Origin: Panopea generosa
Lineage: Eukaryota > Mollusca > Bivalvia > Adapedonta > Hiatellidae
Direction: 5' to 3'
NCBI GenBank assembly: GCA_029582155.1
Contig: CM055895.1
Coordinates: 59,807,078 to 59,871,077, forward strand
DNA length: 64,000 nucleotides
Under the pieces are notes generated by a model, which ran no database searches, was not told where the DNA came from, and saw nothing but the letters and a program-made list of their open reading frames with translations. Shown here piece after piece: positions 48,050-59,239 of this stretch (positions are counted from its first letter, which is position 1; each line of letters starts with the position of its first letter). The translations under genes were made by a program, and so were the position numbers.

Positions 48050-49170
48050 GATGCAAAAATACTAGTACATTTGAGATAAGATGAATATTGTGTGCATTAT
48101 GTGCTTGATGTATGTTGGCGCGACATATCGCTTCCATTTGAAGTGAGTCGGTCAATCCTCCATTTGAGGTTTTATAACGCAAAAAATGTCCGATGCAAAA
48201 ATACAAGTACATTTGAGATAAGATGAATATTGTGTGCATTATGTGCTTATTGTATGTTGGCATGACATAGCGCTTCCATTTGAAGTGCGTCAGCCAACCC
48301 TCCATTTGAGGTTTTAGAACGCAAAAATGCTCGATGCAAAAATACTAGTATATTTGAGATAAGATAAATATTGTATGAATAATGTGCTTGATGTATGTTG
48401 GCGTGACATATCGCTTCCATTTGAAGTGCGTTGGCCAATCCTCCATTTGAGGTTTTATAATGCAAAAGTGTCCGATGCAAAATAGTAGTATATTTGAGAT
48501 AAGATGAATATTGTATACATAATGTGCTTGATGTATGTTGGCCCGACATATCGTTTCTATTTGAAGAGCGTTGGCCAATCCTCCATTTGAGGTTTTATAA
48601 TGCAAAAGTGTCCGATGCAAAATAGTAGTATATTTGAGATAAGATGAATATTGTATACATAATGTGCTTGATGTATGTTGGCATGACATAGCGCTTCCAT
48701 TTGAAGTGTGTTGGTCAATCTCCCATTTAAGGTTTTATAATTCAAAAATGTCGGATGCAACATTACTAGTATATTTGAGAACAGATAAGTACTTTATGCA
48801 TAATGTGCTTGATGTATGTTGGCGCAACACATCGGTTCCATTTGAAGAGCTTTGGCCAATCCTCCATTTGAGGATTTATGATGCTAATATGTCCGATGCA
48901 AAAATACTAGAATATGTGAAGTATATCTTAGATAAATGTTGTATGCATAATGAGGTATGTTGACGCGACAAATCGCTTCCATTTGAAGTGCTTTGGCCAA
49001 TCCTCCATTTGAAGTTTATGATGCAAGATATCCGATGCAAAAATACTAGTATATTTGAGATAGGATAAAAGTTGTACGCATAATGTGCTTGGTGTATGTT
49101 GGCGCGACATATCGCTTCCATTTGAAGTGCATTGGTCAATCCTCCATTTAAGGTTTGTAATATTAGCTTG
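48050..49170 (+). repeat. satellite array, ~121-bp unit, nine copies, inside the non-LTR element
   Basis: Units contain GATGCAAAAATACTAGTA, then TTTGAGATAAGATGAATATTG, ATGTGCTTGATGTATGTTGG, CGACATATCGCTTCCATTTG and CAATCCTCCATTTGAGGTTT. Several neighbouring units (48440-48720) are almost identical. The frames on both strands recur with each unit and are not genes. Confidence 0.92.
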
Positions 49171-49300
49171 AATAAAACATTTGAAGTTTTATATTGAGGG
49201 ATCAGTTATTTTATTTCATTTCGATTGTTTATGTTGCTGTTTCGCTTCCCCCATTTTATGGCGGTGCCTCTAGTTGCATCTTATGCCATTATTGGCATAT

Positions 49301-49580
49301 GGCAGTATTTCGCGATCACAGCACCATTTAATGATCATTGTTTGTGGACATTTCGAAGGAAAGTGATTTAAATCTTTGTGAACATCTGTACCCAGGGTTC
49401 ACAGGGTCAATTTTTCAGTGACAATTATAAACTGGTCTGTGATATGAACATACTATTTCTAAATGACTTTCACGACTGCACAGTTTGTATTCATATATTA
49501 TGGAAGCCATGGCCAATTAAATTCCAATACTATAAACTAGTTCACTTGTTTGAGTTTTGAATTTATCCATCTTCAATAAT
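49301..49580 (+). repeat. 280-bp direct repeat, left copy
   Basis: Runs from GGCAGTATTTCGCGATCACAG to CCATCTTCAATAAT and matches 49995-50274 with only one or two differences seen (for example GCGATC versus GCGGTC). The 60-codon frame is repeated in both copies. Confidence 0.92.
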
Positions 49581-49994
49581 AGGATTTGTCGAATAAAATA
49601 CCAAATCTGGTTATTGAAGGAGAAAATCGCTTCTAAATACCTTTATTCATGTATTTGAATCATTATTACAGTAACGTGATTATTACAGGAACTCCGTTTT
49701 ATCAACTTTCTTTTTCAGGCGTTCCGGGTTTCGGGGAAGCTGTTCGCACATCTAATCGCAGAAAAATTATTAATTACCCATTGTGTTTCTATGTATTGCA
49801 AAAATTACCCACCCTCCCACATCCTGCTTTTTAATTGCTAGAGGTATGTCTTTTGAAACAGTTTTCGGTTGTTCTTTATATATTTTTCAGAATCTCTCCT
49901 GGAAGTCGTTTTCTGGCATGCAAGACGGACCTGTTCCAATCGTCGTGGCTTCTGCAGAGGAAGTAATATACACATGTTTTCTATAAAGACGACT
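49581..49994. other. 414-bp segment between the direct repeats
   Basis: Not recognised. Two strong acceptor-like sites (TTTTTCAG near 49720 and 49890) are present, but no convincing exon. Confidence 0.35.
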
Positions 49995-50274
49995 GGCAGT
50001 ATTTCGCGGTCACAGCACCATTTAATGATCATTGTTTGTGGACATTTCGAAGGAAAGTGATTTAAATCTTTGTGAACATCTGTACCCAGGGTTCACAGGG
50101 TCAATTTTTCAGTGACAATTATAAACTGGTCTGTGATATGAACATACTATTTCTAAATGACTTTCATGACTGCACAGTTTGTATTCATATATTATGGAAG
50201 CCATGGCCAATTAAATTCCAATACTATAAACTAGTTCACTTGTTTGAGTTTTGAATTTATCCATCTTCAATAAT
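49995..50274 (+). repeat. 280-bp direct repeat, right copy
   Basis: Equal in length to 49301-49580. The retrotransposon coding sequence resumes within about 15 bp of its right edge. Confidence 0.92.
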
Positions 50275-51472
50275 GGTTTAAATTGCAGGAAGAGATTATT
50301 AATGATGTTAAGAAAAACCCAAATGAATTTTGGCAAACTATTGGTCGGGTTGATGTTAGAGATAATAGAAAAAAAAGACATACCTATGGAACTTTTAGAT
50401 AACGATGGTAAAATTGTTACAGATAAAACAGCTGTTTTTAATAAATGGAAGTCAGATTTGTGTGACCTTCTTAATCAAGATATAGGCACTGATATTGATA
50501 TAGGAAATGTGGATGTTTATCTTAATGTAAATAATGATAGTCAAAATTTTAGTTGTGGTTTTACGTTAGATGAAATAAGAAAATCTGTACTTGGTGTTTG
50601 TAATGGTCGTTCCATTGCAGTAGATGAAATTCCAGGGAGGTCCTAAAGAATGAAACAGTGATAAGTTACCTTTATAAGTGTTTTAATATATTTATGAATA
50701 CAGGTAAAGTTCCTACTGTGTGGAGTTGTAAAGATGAAGTTGAAAATGAGATGCATGTGTTACTAAATTGCCTTTGTATGTTACCATTCGATCAGAGTTA
50801 TTGACAGAAATTGTAAATGTTTTTAAGGAATTTAATTCGTGTAGAGATAATGATTAACTATGCTATGTACTATCGAACCAAAGAGCTGTGAAACTAAATG
50901 CCAAAACCTGTTTTTAGAGAGAACAAGAAATATTTTATATAGTTGTATATAAATAATGTAATCGTTGATTTAGATATATGAAGCATTTAACATTGTAGTG
51001 AGAAGTCGGTGCTAATCAGTTCATTCTATATCTGATCTAGAATGATATTCGATTTTTTAAAATATATTTTAAGCTTTAAGTAGAAGATGCGTTAGAATTT
51101 CTTATCCTCCTCACATTGTTATCTTGTGTAATTGTATTAACATTTTAGACAATATGTCAAGATTAGCACCAGCCTCTCATTTTTTACGGTGTATATATAT
51201 ATGTTAAAACGTGATGTGTTATATGTGCTATTCTGGAGGTATGTTTGCTATTCTGTAAGGGTATCAGTAAACATGCAAATATATGAACAGCATGTATTAT
51301 TAATTGTGATAAATTGGTTTAATAATATTTTGATATGTTTTACATGTAATATAGTCTCTTATAATTCTTTATAGAATGGCATGGCTAATTGTTAAATATA
51401 ATGTTTTATTTAATGTATATACTGTGTATTAACCATGATGAGACATGGATAAAGAAATATCTATCTATCTAC

Positions 51473-51701
51473 GTCCACTCTAGACTGTACTATTTAAACA
51501 TATATTGTACAGTTTGCATACGTCCACATCAGAATGTAAAGTAAACAGAGGTCGCTTGATTGGTAAATCACGTTTCAAAAAATGTGACGTTCAAACCTAA
51601 CAGATTCCACTTTGAATGAACAGATACAAATACATTTAGTTTTTAAGACATGCCTATATGCTTTATTATTATATTATGATTTACTTTTTTATAAGTTTCA
51701 G
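51473..51701. other. resumed satellite and 5' flank of DUR3-like copy B
   Basis: One to two degenerate ~60-bp satellite units (to about 51550), then a unique sequence leading to the acceptor TTTCAG before 51702. Confidence 0.55.
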
Positions 51702-51832
51702 GTAGGATTGATCCTGCTTTTTATAAGGAAGGTGACAACATTTGACACAACAACAGGTAGTGATGCAGCAAGCACACAATCATATTCAGACTCGTGTCCG
51801 ATATCTCTCAAAGAACATACTGGTCCACCAAA
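51702..51832 (+). CDS. copy B exon: N-terminal segment
   Basis: Acceptor TTTCAG, donor CCAAA|GTAAGC. Encodes a hydrophobic start (VGLILLFIRK) and a Ser/Thr-rich loop. The least certain exon, since this part of the family varies. Confidence 0.5.
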
Positions 51833-52033
51833 GTAAGCTCATGTCTTAAGAATGTGTTGATATATATACATGTTATTAGAATCAATGTATGTATATGAAA
51901 AGGACTCTAACAAAACCTTTATGGTGAATAGATGTAGATTTAACAAATTAAATAATTTTAGATATTAATTTGTATTATTGCTTAATATTAGATACAGTAA
52001 AATTACATTTAAATGTATATGGCAATATTCTAG

Positions 52034-52277
52034 CATTAACCCACAAATAGAGAAATATGAAGTGGCTCTGTTGCTGATGCTGGGGTTTGGTGGATTTTCA
52101 TTGTTGATTGCTGGTTTGTACAAGTCACTACGCAAGTACGTTTTCCACGATGAGCACAACCTAGATACAGTTTTCGATGCAGGCGGTCGTGTGAGTCTAA
52201 GTCTTACAGCTGTCACTGTGACGTCACAACTCCTATGGCCATCAGACTTTCTACAAACTTCAACGCTTGCCAGTAAG
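52034..52277 (+). CDS. copy B exon: first membrane segments
   Basis: Acceptor ATTCTAG, donor AAG|GTATAT. Encodes EVALLLMLGFGGFSLLIAGL and DAGGRVSLSLTAVTVTSQLL, the latter a strong DUR3 match. Frame joins the preceding exon through a split codon. Confidence 0.85.
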
Positions 52278-52446
52278 GTATATATTTTATTACCTGTGTT
52301 TCCTTCTTCTTATAATTCTCATAATAAGTTATTATTGATAATAACTGTTCTCTACGTATATTTTGACTTAGTAATCATTCTATTATGTATAAATACTTAA
52401 AGTATGATTATTCATTGCTTTTCGCATTGCTTTTGTTTTTGTGTAG

Positions 52447-52563
52447 TCTGGCCTTGGAGGAAGTTTATGGATGGCAATCGGAACCGTAATTAACATCCTC
52501 CTTTTTCCCGCGCTTTCTATCTTCCTGAAAACTAGAGCACCAGGAGCTAAAACATTTCCACAG
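52447..52563 (+). CDS. copy B exon: membrane segment and loop
   Basis: Acceptor TGTGTAG, donor CCACAG|GTAAAT. Encodes GLGGSLWMAIGTVINILLF and RAPGAKTFPQ. 39 codons, phase 0 at both ends. Confidence 0.85.
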
Positions 52564-52916
52564 GTAAATGTATATAAAGTTAGTATAATGCTAAAATTTT
52601 TACCAAATAATTCAGCAATTACAGTTAAGTCGTACCATTTTCTCTTGTCCGATTGTCTTGTATTGATCTGAGCTGACCTTATATAAAATATTTGCAAAGT
52701 ATTTATTTTGTTAAGAAAAGTTGACATTATAAACTCCCAAATTGCGCCTCCAATAGTTGACCAATTTATAGCGCCTACCCTATCGTTACTTGTTTATGTC
52801 TGTATTGTTTTTATAAGAAATAATGTATTTATTTATAATGGGTTTCAATGTTTCAACGACGTATTCGGGATCAAATCATATATTTATGAATGCATCAAAT
52901 TGTTTTCTTTTTTCAG

Positions 52917-53519
52917 ATAGCGTATGCAAGATTTGGGAAAGTCGCACACATAATCTTTTGTGGTTTCGCCTTACTCACAAACCTGATTGTGTGCACCAGC
53001 ATGTTATTGGCTGAAAGATCTGCTTTGAAAGTCCTCTGCAAGGATTCCAATAACGAGTTCATCTTTTTAATCATTGCCGTTCTTTTTGGTTCTTATTGTA
53101 TGATTGGGGGACTCGGGACCACTTTCTACATTTCTTACTTTAATACAGCACTCACATTAATTTCTGTCACTGTATATACATTGTATACAAGCTTTTATCC
53201 TTCCGCCGAAAATGAATCTGTATCGTCTACCGAAGTCTTGTACGATTCTGTTTCATGTTTAAAAGGTCCAGATCAACATCTGGTATTATCTATGGCGTAG
53301 TATTGCTTTTTATGACAACTTCTACAAGTTTTTGTGACCAGGCCAACTGGCAGAGCAGAATTGCCGCTAAACCAACACAAGGTGTGGTGGGATTCTTTCT
53401 TGCAGCATATCTTTGGTTTGTCATTCCCACTTTATTGTCTTTCTCGACGACACTTACCTACTTCTCTATGAGTTTTCAGAATGGAACAAACCTTTTGTCT
53501 GCCATAGAAATTGAAAATG
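52917..53519 (+). CDS. copy B exon: central transporter core with a frame-shifting deletion
   Basis: Acceptor TTTTTTCAG, donor AAAATG|GTAAAT. It is open in one frame to 53300 and in another from 53255. The switch falls at GGTCCAGATCAAC (about 53269), where copy A has 34 more bases encoding a segment that reads on in frame. The C-terminal side holds FCDQANWQSRIAAKP. Confidence 0.8.
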
Positions 53520-53746
53520 GTAAATATTTCCACAAACAAATTTTAATAATAAAACCAAATGATTATTCCATGCAAAATAAACTTTATTCTCCTGTTAAGA
53601 AATGAAGATGTAATTATGTTTTGTTCTAACAATTAATTTTTCCGGCGATTTATTGAAAATTACAGTAATTATCAAGTTTCTTTTCTTTCGTCAGTTGATT
53701 TACCTAGATTATAGAGAGCTGAGTATTGTTTGATTATTAATTCCAG

Positions 53747-53912
53747 GTTTCATAACTCCCTATGTAATTAATTCACTATTGGGTCAGACAGGTGGCTATC
53801 TTTTTTTGACCATGCTAATGATGTCACTAATGTCGACTGGCTCTGGAAAGGTGATGGCAATCTCGTCGATAATAGTGTATGACATTTACAAGACATACCT
53901 GAACCCATATAG
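53747..53912 (+). CDS. copy B exon: conserved helix pair, absent from copy A
   Basis: Acceptor AATTCCAG, donor ATATAG|GTAAGA. Encodes GFITPYVINSLLGQTGGYLF and SIIVYDIYKTYLNPYR, among the most conserved parts of DUR3 proteins. Confidence 0.85.
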
Positions 53913-54642
53913 GTAAGAACAATGATCATTTGGAGCATTGTCTGCATGTCCACTGGACACTCTCTTTAATACCGATCAAAAACTACTAGAAGTATTTAAT
54001 ATTCTTCCATTAGCTCGCATAAGTATATTTCGTTATATGTTGATGACTATCAGAAAGCTATATATAGCTATTTAACGAATGTTTAAAGCAATATAGAGAA
54101 TAAACTGATTATTTAATGAGCTAGAAAGAAAATGATAATTGGTTAAAACACATGTTCCATTGCTTACACATTTCCGTTTTTACAATTTTTATTTTATGGA
54201 AGCAAAACCATAATTGTGATAAAGAGACGCGTGGTGAGTTTCTGATCTGCATTATATAACTAGTGTAAACAATATTTACATTAAAATAATATGTATGTAA
54301 TGGTACTATTAATCATTTAGTCAATTGGCCGAACAAAAATCATATTGTCAAAATTATTAATGAAATATCTTAACATGCATATTCTAAAACTGACACTATC
54401 GCGTTACGATATTTTGATAATGTGGCTCTTAAATTCGCCGATGTTTCTTTATCCTTCAGAATATGTAATTAAAACACATTATGTCTAATTGGCAAAAACT
54501 TCAACTCCTTGAGTATCATTAATACGTTGTGGTATTTTACATATCTGTTCCCCATTTAAAAGTTTCAGTCTTTCTATCTAATATAGAGAGAAATATAATT
54601 ATGTGAGTGTTTAACGTTGAAAAAAAACATTGTATATTCTAC

Positions 54643-54871
54643 GAAAGGTTTGACGCCCAAAAGTTGTGTTTTGTGTGGAAAAGATAAAATAATGAATGCA
54701 GAAGGAAATGCAGATATTGAAAAAATATGTAAATGTCCAACTTCGATCTCGTGCAAATCTTGTAAGGATGATCTAGAGATGAGGTCATCCCAACGTACAG
54801 ACTTGATACACTATCAATGTCCAGTGCATGGAGAGTATCGACACTATGAGGATAGCTTGGTGCGATACAAG
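54643..54871 (+). CDS. copy B exon: Cys-rich insertion
   Basis: Encodes CVLCGKDK, ICKCPTS, SCKSCKDD and HYQCPVHGEYRHYEDSL: eight Cys or His in paired order, reminiscent of a zinc-binding fold. The start is set by alignment with copy A (acceptor CTAG|G at 37160-37164). Here the same place reads CTAC|G, so the acceptor is non-canonical. Donor AAG|GTATGT. Confidence 0.75.
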
Positions 54872-55649
54872 GTATGTTTAAAAATTAAAAGTCGTCCAGA
54901 TGATTCAGATTTATTGAATGTAAGTAAATAATCGAACTAATTATTCCCATTGTTTGTTTATTGTTTGTAAATCATTGTAAATCATTGAAAACTGATTATA
55001 CACTTATAAGCATGTTTTTTCTCCAAAGAATTAAATTACATTGTTTGATAAGTTATCTTTAAAATAATGACGTGGATGAAGTGTTGGATACTCAAGCCAG
55101 GTCAATGACTCTTATGCTCGAACTTATGACCTGTCTAAATCAACACTCGATACTAGCCATAATACGTGCCCTATAATACAACCCATGATACGTACCCTAT
55201 GGCGATGCGTTATAAATCTTGGTTTTCTTCGCAATCGAGCTGACATAAATATAAACTTATAAGGACACATATATTTTTATAAGATAAAGTCATTTTTCCG
55301 GTTTTTATGCAGCTGTAAAGAATGCTGAATAACGCACAAATCAACAAAAGTTCTAAGGACTTTATGTCAGCGTGGAACCGTTGTGTACGTTATTTTGTTT
55401 CGTATATATTAAACAGACCACCAAAATGTTAATGCTTCTTTGCTTACACGAGAACCGTAAAAAGTAGTCGAGCGTCAAGAATTTATTCGAACAATAAAAA
55501 TCTCTAAAAAATTGACGTTGTCCAATGAAAATGCTTCAAATACATATTATAATAAGATTGGAATTATACAAAAGTATATTCTATATGGTTATGTAACTTT
55601 AATTATCGCTATCATAAGTTTTATATTAACGTCTGATTTTCCATTACAG

Positions 55650-55827
55650 AGCTGGTGTATGGTCTGGGTTATCATCGTGATAGTTCCCTATGGACTTCTC
55701 GTGTCCGAGACTGACATGAATGTCAACTGGGCTACCTTGAGTACACAGGTGTTGACTACCCCATTCCTCTTTCCCCTCTTTCTGACCCTGGCCTGGTCAA
55801 AGGCAACCCTGTGGGGAATTGCGATAG
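55650..55827 (+). CDS. copy B exon: membrane segments
   Basis: Acceptor CCATTACAG, donor GATAG|GTATAA. Encodes WCMVWVIIVIVPYGLLV and VLTTPFLFPLFLTLAWSKA. Confidence 0.85.
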
Positions 55828-55868
55828 GTATAATCTCTCCTCCAATGAAATGGTTTGTAGTATCATAG

Positions 55869-57189
55869 TTATAAATATTGCAAGTTAACGCGGTTCTTCA
55901 ATATCAACTTTGAAATCCGAGATTTCTCACAGTAATTGAGTATCATTTTAAACGATGTTTATCTAAAATTTTGAGCACAAGAAGATGAAACATTTTATAG
56001 GAGTGCTTCATTAAGACGCATTTGACCTATTGAAACTCTAATATAGCACTGTGTCAAAATACTTAAAAAGTAAATCCCTATTTAGTAAATATCATCAATG
56101 ACGATGCAAATCTAAATTGAGAGTTATTAATTTATTAAGGAGGATATAGATATAAGATATATCTGACAATGTTATAAATGATCAAATAAAGCACATGCAT
56201 CAGGTGTAATATATCACGTCTAATAATTATCCAATGTGGATGATACGCGGAACGCCTCTAATATATATAAACGCGTGTTTATATGTAGTTCTGTCAATCA
56301 TACAGGTAAACCCACTGGACTTTATCTAACTGGATAGTAAATATTGTATCATGATGGAGACCGCCATGATTAGTTATGTACCTCTTACACTAATCGAAAC
56401 ATTGCTCGACCAATTCCGATTACGTAAGATATAACAATCGGAACCTTATTCGGTCATTTCCGACTTCGTACGAAAGTACGACAATTATTCCGTCATAGAC
56501 GGAAAGGGCCGAGCGATGTTTCAAATGTCTCTTACACTAAATAAAAAGACAAAGGTTATGCAAGAAGCGGGAAGGTATCAATGCTCAGATATTTATCTAT
56601 ACAGTTGTGTTTTCTGTTAAAACTGTTAAAATTGTTCTAATATTAAAAGTGAAGGTTTTCATGTAGTTTAATTGCCTTTGTATTCTTATAAATAAATAGA
56701 CAGGAATTAAACTTTATGTATTAACTATTATTTTAAAGTATTGATTATATAGCTCAATTATGCCAGAATTGAATAGAGAGTTTAACGTAGTAAAATATAG
56801 AAAGTGTAGCTGTTTTGGGTATATGAATATTAGCATGTCTAACGAGTCCTTCCTACTAATAAAGCAGCTCAAGCATATACCGTAATACAAGTGATAGCAT
56901 GTAGCCATTACAGATACATAGTATTATATAAGCACTAGCCTAGGAAATGAAATTTCTATGCGGATTGTAAAACGATGGCAGCTGTTGACGGACAGCTAAT
57001 GAATCTATGTAACAGTTGTACATAAAGATGAGCGTCAGAAATTCATTGCAATTACAAGCAGATTTAATTTATTGTAAATAAAAACATGTGACGTTTAGGT
57101 TTCATAATAAACAAAATAAAAATACACTTGTCTGTGTATAGACAAATGTTTTCCATTATAGCACAGTTAAATGTTTTATACGTACATGT
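55869..57189. other. copy B intron sequence
   Basis: Large intron. A part near 56980-57080 aligns with copy A near 38700-38790. No other gene seen. Confidence 0.45.
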
Positions 57190-57400
57190 AGACGGGACCG
57201 ACTATCTCAGCAGGTAACCTGGCTGTCGATCCAACAATAAAAACTCCGCCCGGTCACATTTAATGATAAACAATTAACTTTGAACCACACCATTAAGTAT
57301 GTGGAAAAACAGTCAGTGACTTGCATGGTATGTTTGGTACGCAGGTGAATCCCAGAAACAGTGATTATATGTGCTGTCTGCCGGTAAACATAATGTTTTG
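57190..57400 (+). mobile_element. old tRNA-derived SINE relic in copy B intron
   Basis: CGACTATCTCAGCAGGTAAC and GAATCCCAGAAACAGTGATT are diverged from the SINE at 34846. It occupies the place corresponding to the relic at 38870-39095. Confidence 0.5.
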
Positions 57401-57482
57401 ATTTGTTTTGTAAATAGTGTTACTTTTGTTTAGAATGTTATTTATGTTGAATATAACCTTGACCTTTGTTTTTAATGTCTAG

Positions 57483-58060
57483 GTACGATAACGGGTCTAA
57501 CATCTTCTATTGCTGGTCTGCTTATCATGGCATCGACATACAATGGTGGACTCACCGACTTCTATATCAATACGTCACAGGACAATAGCCTACTATGTGC
57601 AATGGTCAGCGGATCTGTTGTTAGCGGATTGGTTTGTGTGGTAGTGTCTCTGTGTACACACAAAATCAAGAACGAGGCTGACGTTGAGAAGGAATGGGCT
57701 AAGACCATGAATATTGACAATCCCATCAATCCATTCAGACTGGTTTATGAACAAGAGCTTAGTCAAATTGATGAAGGTGAAGAAATTACCGCCAAGATGA
57801 TGAATGAAATCTTTCGTAAAACAAAGATTATTGCTTGTGTCGGTGGTGTATCGAGTTTGATTTTATTTATGGTCGGTATTCCGACTGTAATTCTCCAGTA
57901 CGAGATTCTGACACTTGACCAATTTTCAACTTGGTTAAAGGTGTTTCAAATCTGGTTATTTGTCTGTACCGTTTTAGTTGTCCTGATTCCGCCAATAGAG
58001 GAGAGGATTCAAGTGTGGAGAAAGCATAATGAAAATAAAATCAAATCAACGAGACTGTGA
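57483..58060 (+). CDS. copy B exon: C-terminal membrane segments
   Basis: Acceptor ATGTCTAG. Encodes TITGLTSSIAGLLIMAS, a polar region, then two hydrophobic segments near 57835-57890 and 57950-58000, and stop TGA at 58058. Open throughout, unlike copy A. Confidence 0.85.
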
Positions 58061-58560
58061 CATTACAGCTTTAACAAGAATTTGAGTAATGCCTAAATGT
58101 ATTGCTGCTGCAAATAGCCGATACAAGACTTGATGTATTTCAATCTGAAATTTTTAGTTTTTAAAGATAGTGATGAAAGATAAAACAACGTGACTTGCTT
58201 TTTAATTTGATGACTTTCTAGATTTGTTTTTAATCAAACGTTTGTAGTCGTTGATATATTACTTTATAATTATAATCATCATCAATAAAGTTGTATACAT
58301 GCAGTATGATTAACTAACTGACTAACCACATGTATTCATAATGTACATTATAAAACATATAAGTAAGTAAGTCGATTTTATTTTATGTCGGCAGGTCAAC
58401 AGCAAATAACATATTAAGCTCTGCATAAGGTTTTAAGCCATCATGAATTACATACATATCAATATCAAGCAAATATCAGACATATATAGCACAAGGGTTG
58501 CTTCAAGTTGGTATATAAGCATAGCCTAGTAAAAAGTAAAACAATATGCATATCAACTAC

Positions 58561-58591
<31 letters not shown>

Positions 58592-59235
58592 CCACCCACC
58601 CACACACCCACACACACGCATACACACATATCTAACAAGCATGTTATATGCATACATACAGTCGCACTGCAAGCACATCGATAGCAATATTTGGGGAGTC
58701 ACATAAAAAGCAACGAAAACAAACAAGAATAAATTTAAAGGAATATGTGCATAAACCGTTATAATGTTCAAAGATTGACAAGATGATAATGAAATGCCAG
58801 TGATTATCTTCACGAATGGTCAAGAAACTACTTAAATATTTATTCAATAATATTTGATAAATATAAAGGACAAAGTTATGTTCTGATTAAGAAATATTTT
58901 AAAAAATCGATTATCACCTTAGTTAAATTTTCTGTTAACTGATTAGCACGTGTCTTTAAGGGAGGAAATGAAATGAATATTTAAATAAAACAAATTGATT
59001 ATCTTTAGGACAAAACAACCGTTATGGTTAAATGTAACACTCATTTTTGGGAAGCACATTTTCAAAACATTCTTAGCAAAATGTAATAAACAATATAACA
59101 TATGACTAATACATATAAATGTTACAGTGATAGATCTGGTATTTGAGGTAAACTGCTCATCCTGACCATAATCCATTCCTTAAATACATAACGGCCTATA
59201 CAAATAAACATTAGTAAAGCATATATGAAAACAAA
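58061..59235. other. 3' flank of copy B with poly(C)/(CA)n run
   Basis: Aligns in parts with 39810-40820 downstream of copy A (for example GTCGGCAGGTCAACAGCAAAT at 58386). A poly(C) then (CA)n/(CCCA)n run is at 58559-58620; frames crossing it are artefacts. Confidence 0.6.
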
Positions 59236-59239
59236 CTAT

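Larger units (their letters stand above)
46725..51472 (+). mobile_element. non-LTR retrotransposon (decayed, rearranged) inserted in the ~60-bp satellite
   Basis: The satellite stops at CATACGT (46726) and resumes after an ATCTATCTATCT tail (51459-51470), giving the boundaries. Frame-shifted pieces give an apurinic-type endonuclease: WNVNGW near 46797, GDFNSRVGDM near 47220 and IPDHSLLTC near 47540; then a linker (KPWWNENLSKLWND near 47874), a segment NPNEFWQTIGRV near 50315, and a region before the RT core (DEIPGE-like near 50620, then FMNTGKVPTVW near 50690). This runs straight into a C-terminal ENEMHVLLNC near 50740, so the RT core is deleted. The middle holds a 121-bp satellite and a 280-bp direct repeat. 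The clade was not assigned. Confidence 0.75.
51702..58060 (+). pseudogene. DUR3-like urea transporter, copy B (8 exons, probably broken)
   Basis: Exons: 51702-51832, 52034-52277, 52447-52563, 52917-53519, 53747-53912, 54643-54871, 55650-55827 and 57483-58060 (TGA). Phases agree at every junction. Family evidence: the conserved order DAGGRVSLSLTAVTVTSQ, LKTRAPGAKTFPQ, AYARFGKVAHIIFC, MIGGLGTTFYISYFNTAL, FCDQANWQSRIAAKP, IIVYDIYKTYLNPY and a C-terminal pair of membrane spans. DUR3 proteins couple urea uptake to an ion gradient at the plasma membrane. Two problems: relative to copy A, 34 bp are missing near 53269, shifting frame, and the acceptor before the Cys-rich exon is AC rather than AG. 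An unidentified upstream exon with the start codon is required. If these two were assembly or allele errors, the gene could work. A possible poly(A) signal, AATAAA, is at 58284. Confidence 0.8.

Noticed and set aside
48000-49140. Minus-strand frames of 80-114 codons with repeated peptides
   Set aside because: Produced by the 121-bp satellite; the same peptide recurs in each unit.
49301-50274. LTR retrotransposon with 280-bp LTRs
   Set aside because: The 414-bp interior has no gag/pol, and the repeats lack clear TG..CA ends.
53269-53275. A tiny intron (GTCCAG) explaining the frame change in copy B
   Set aside because: Six bases is far too short for an intron, and copy A shows that 34 coding bases are simply missing.
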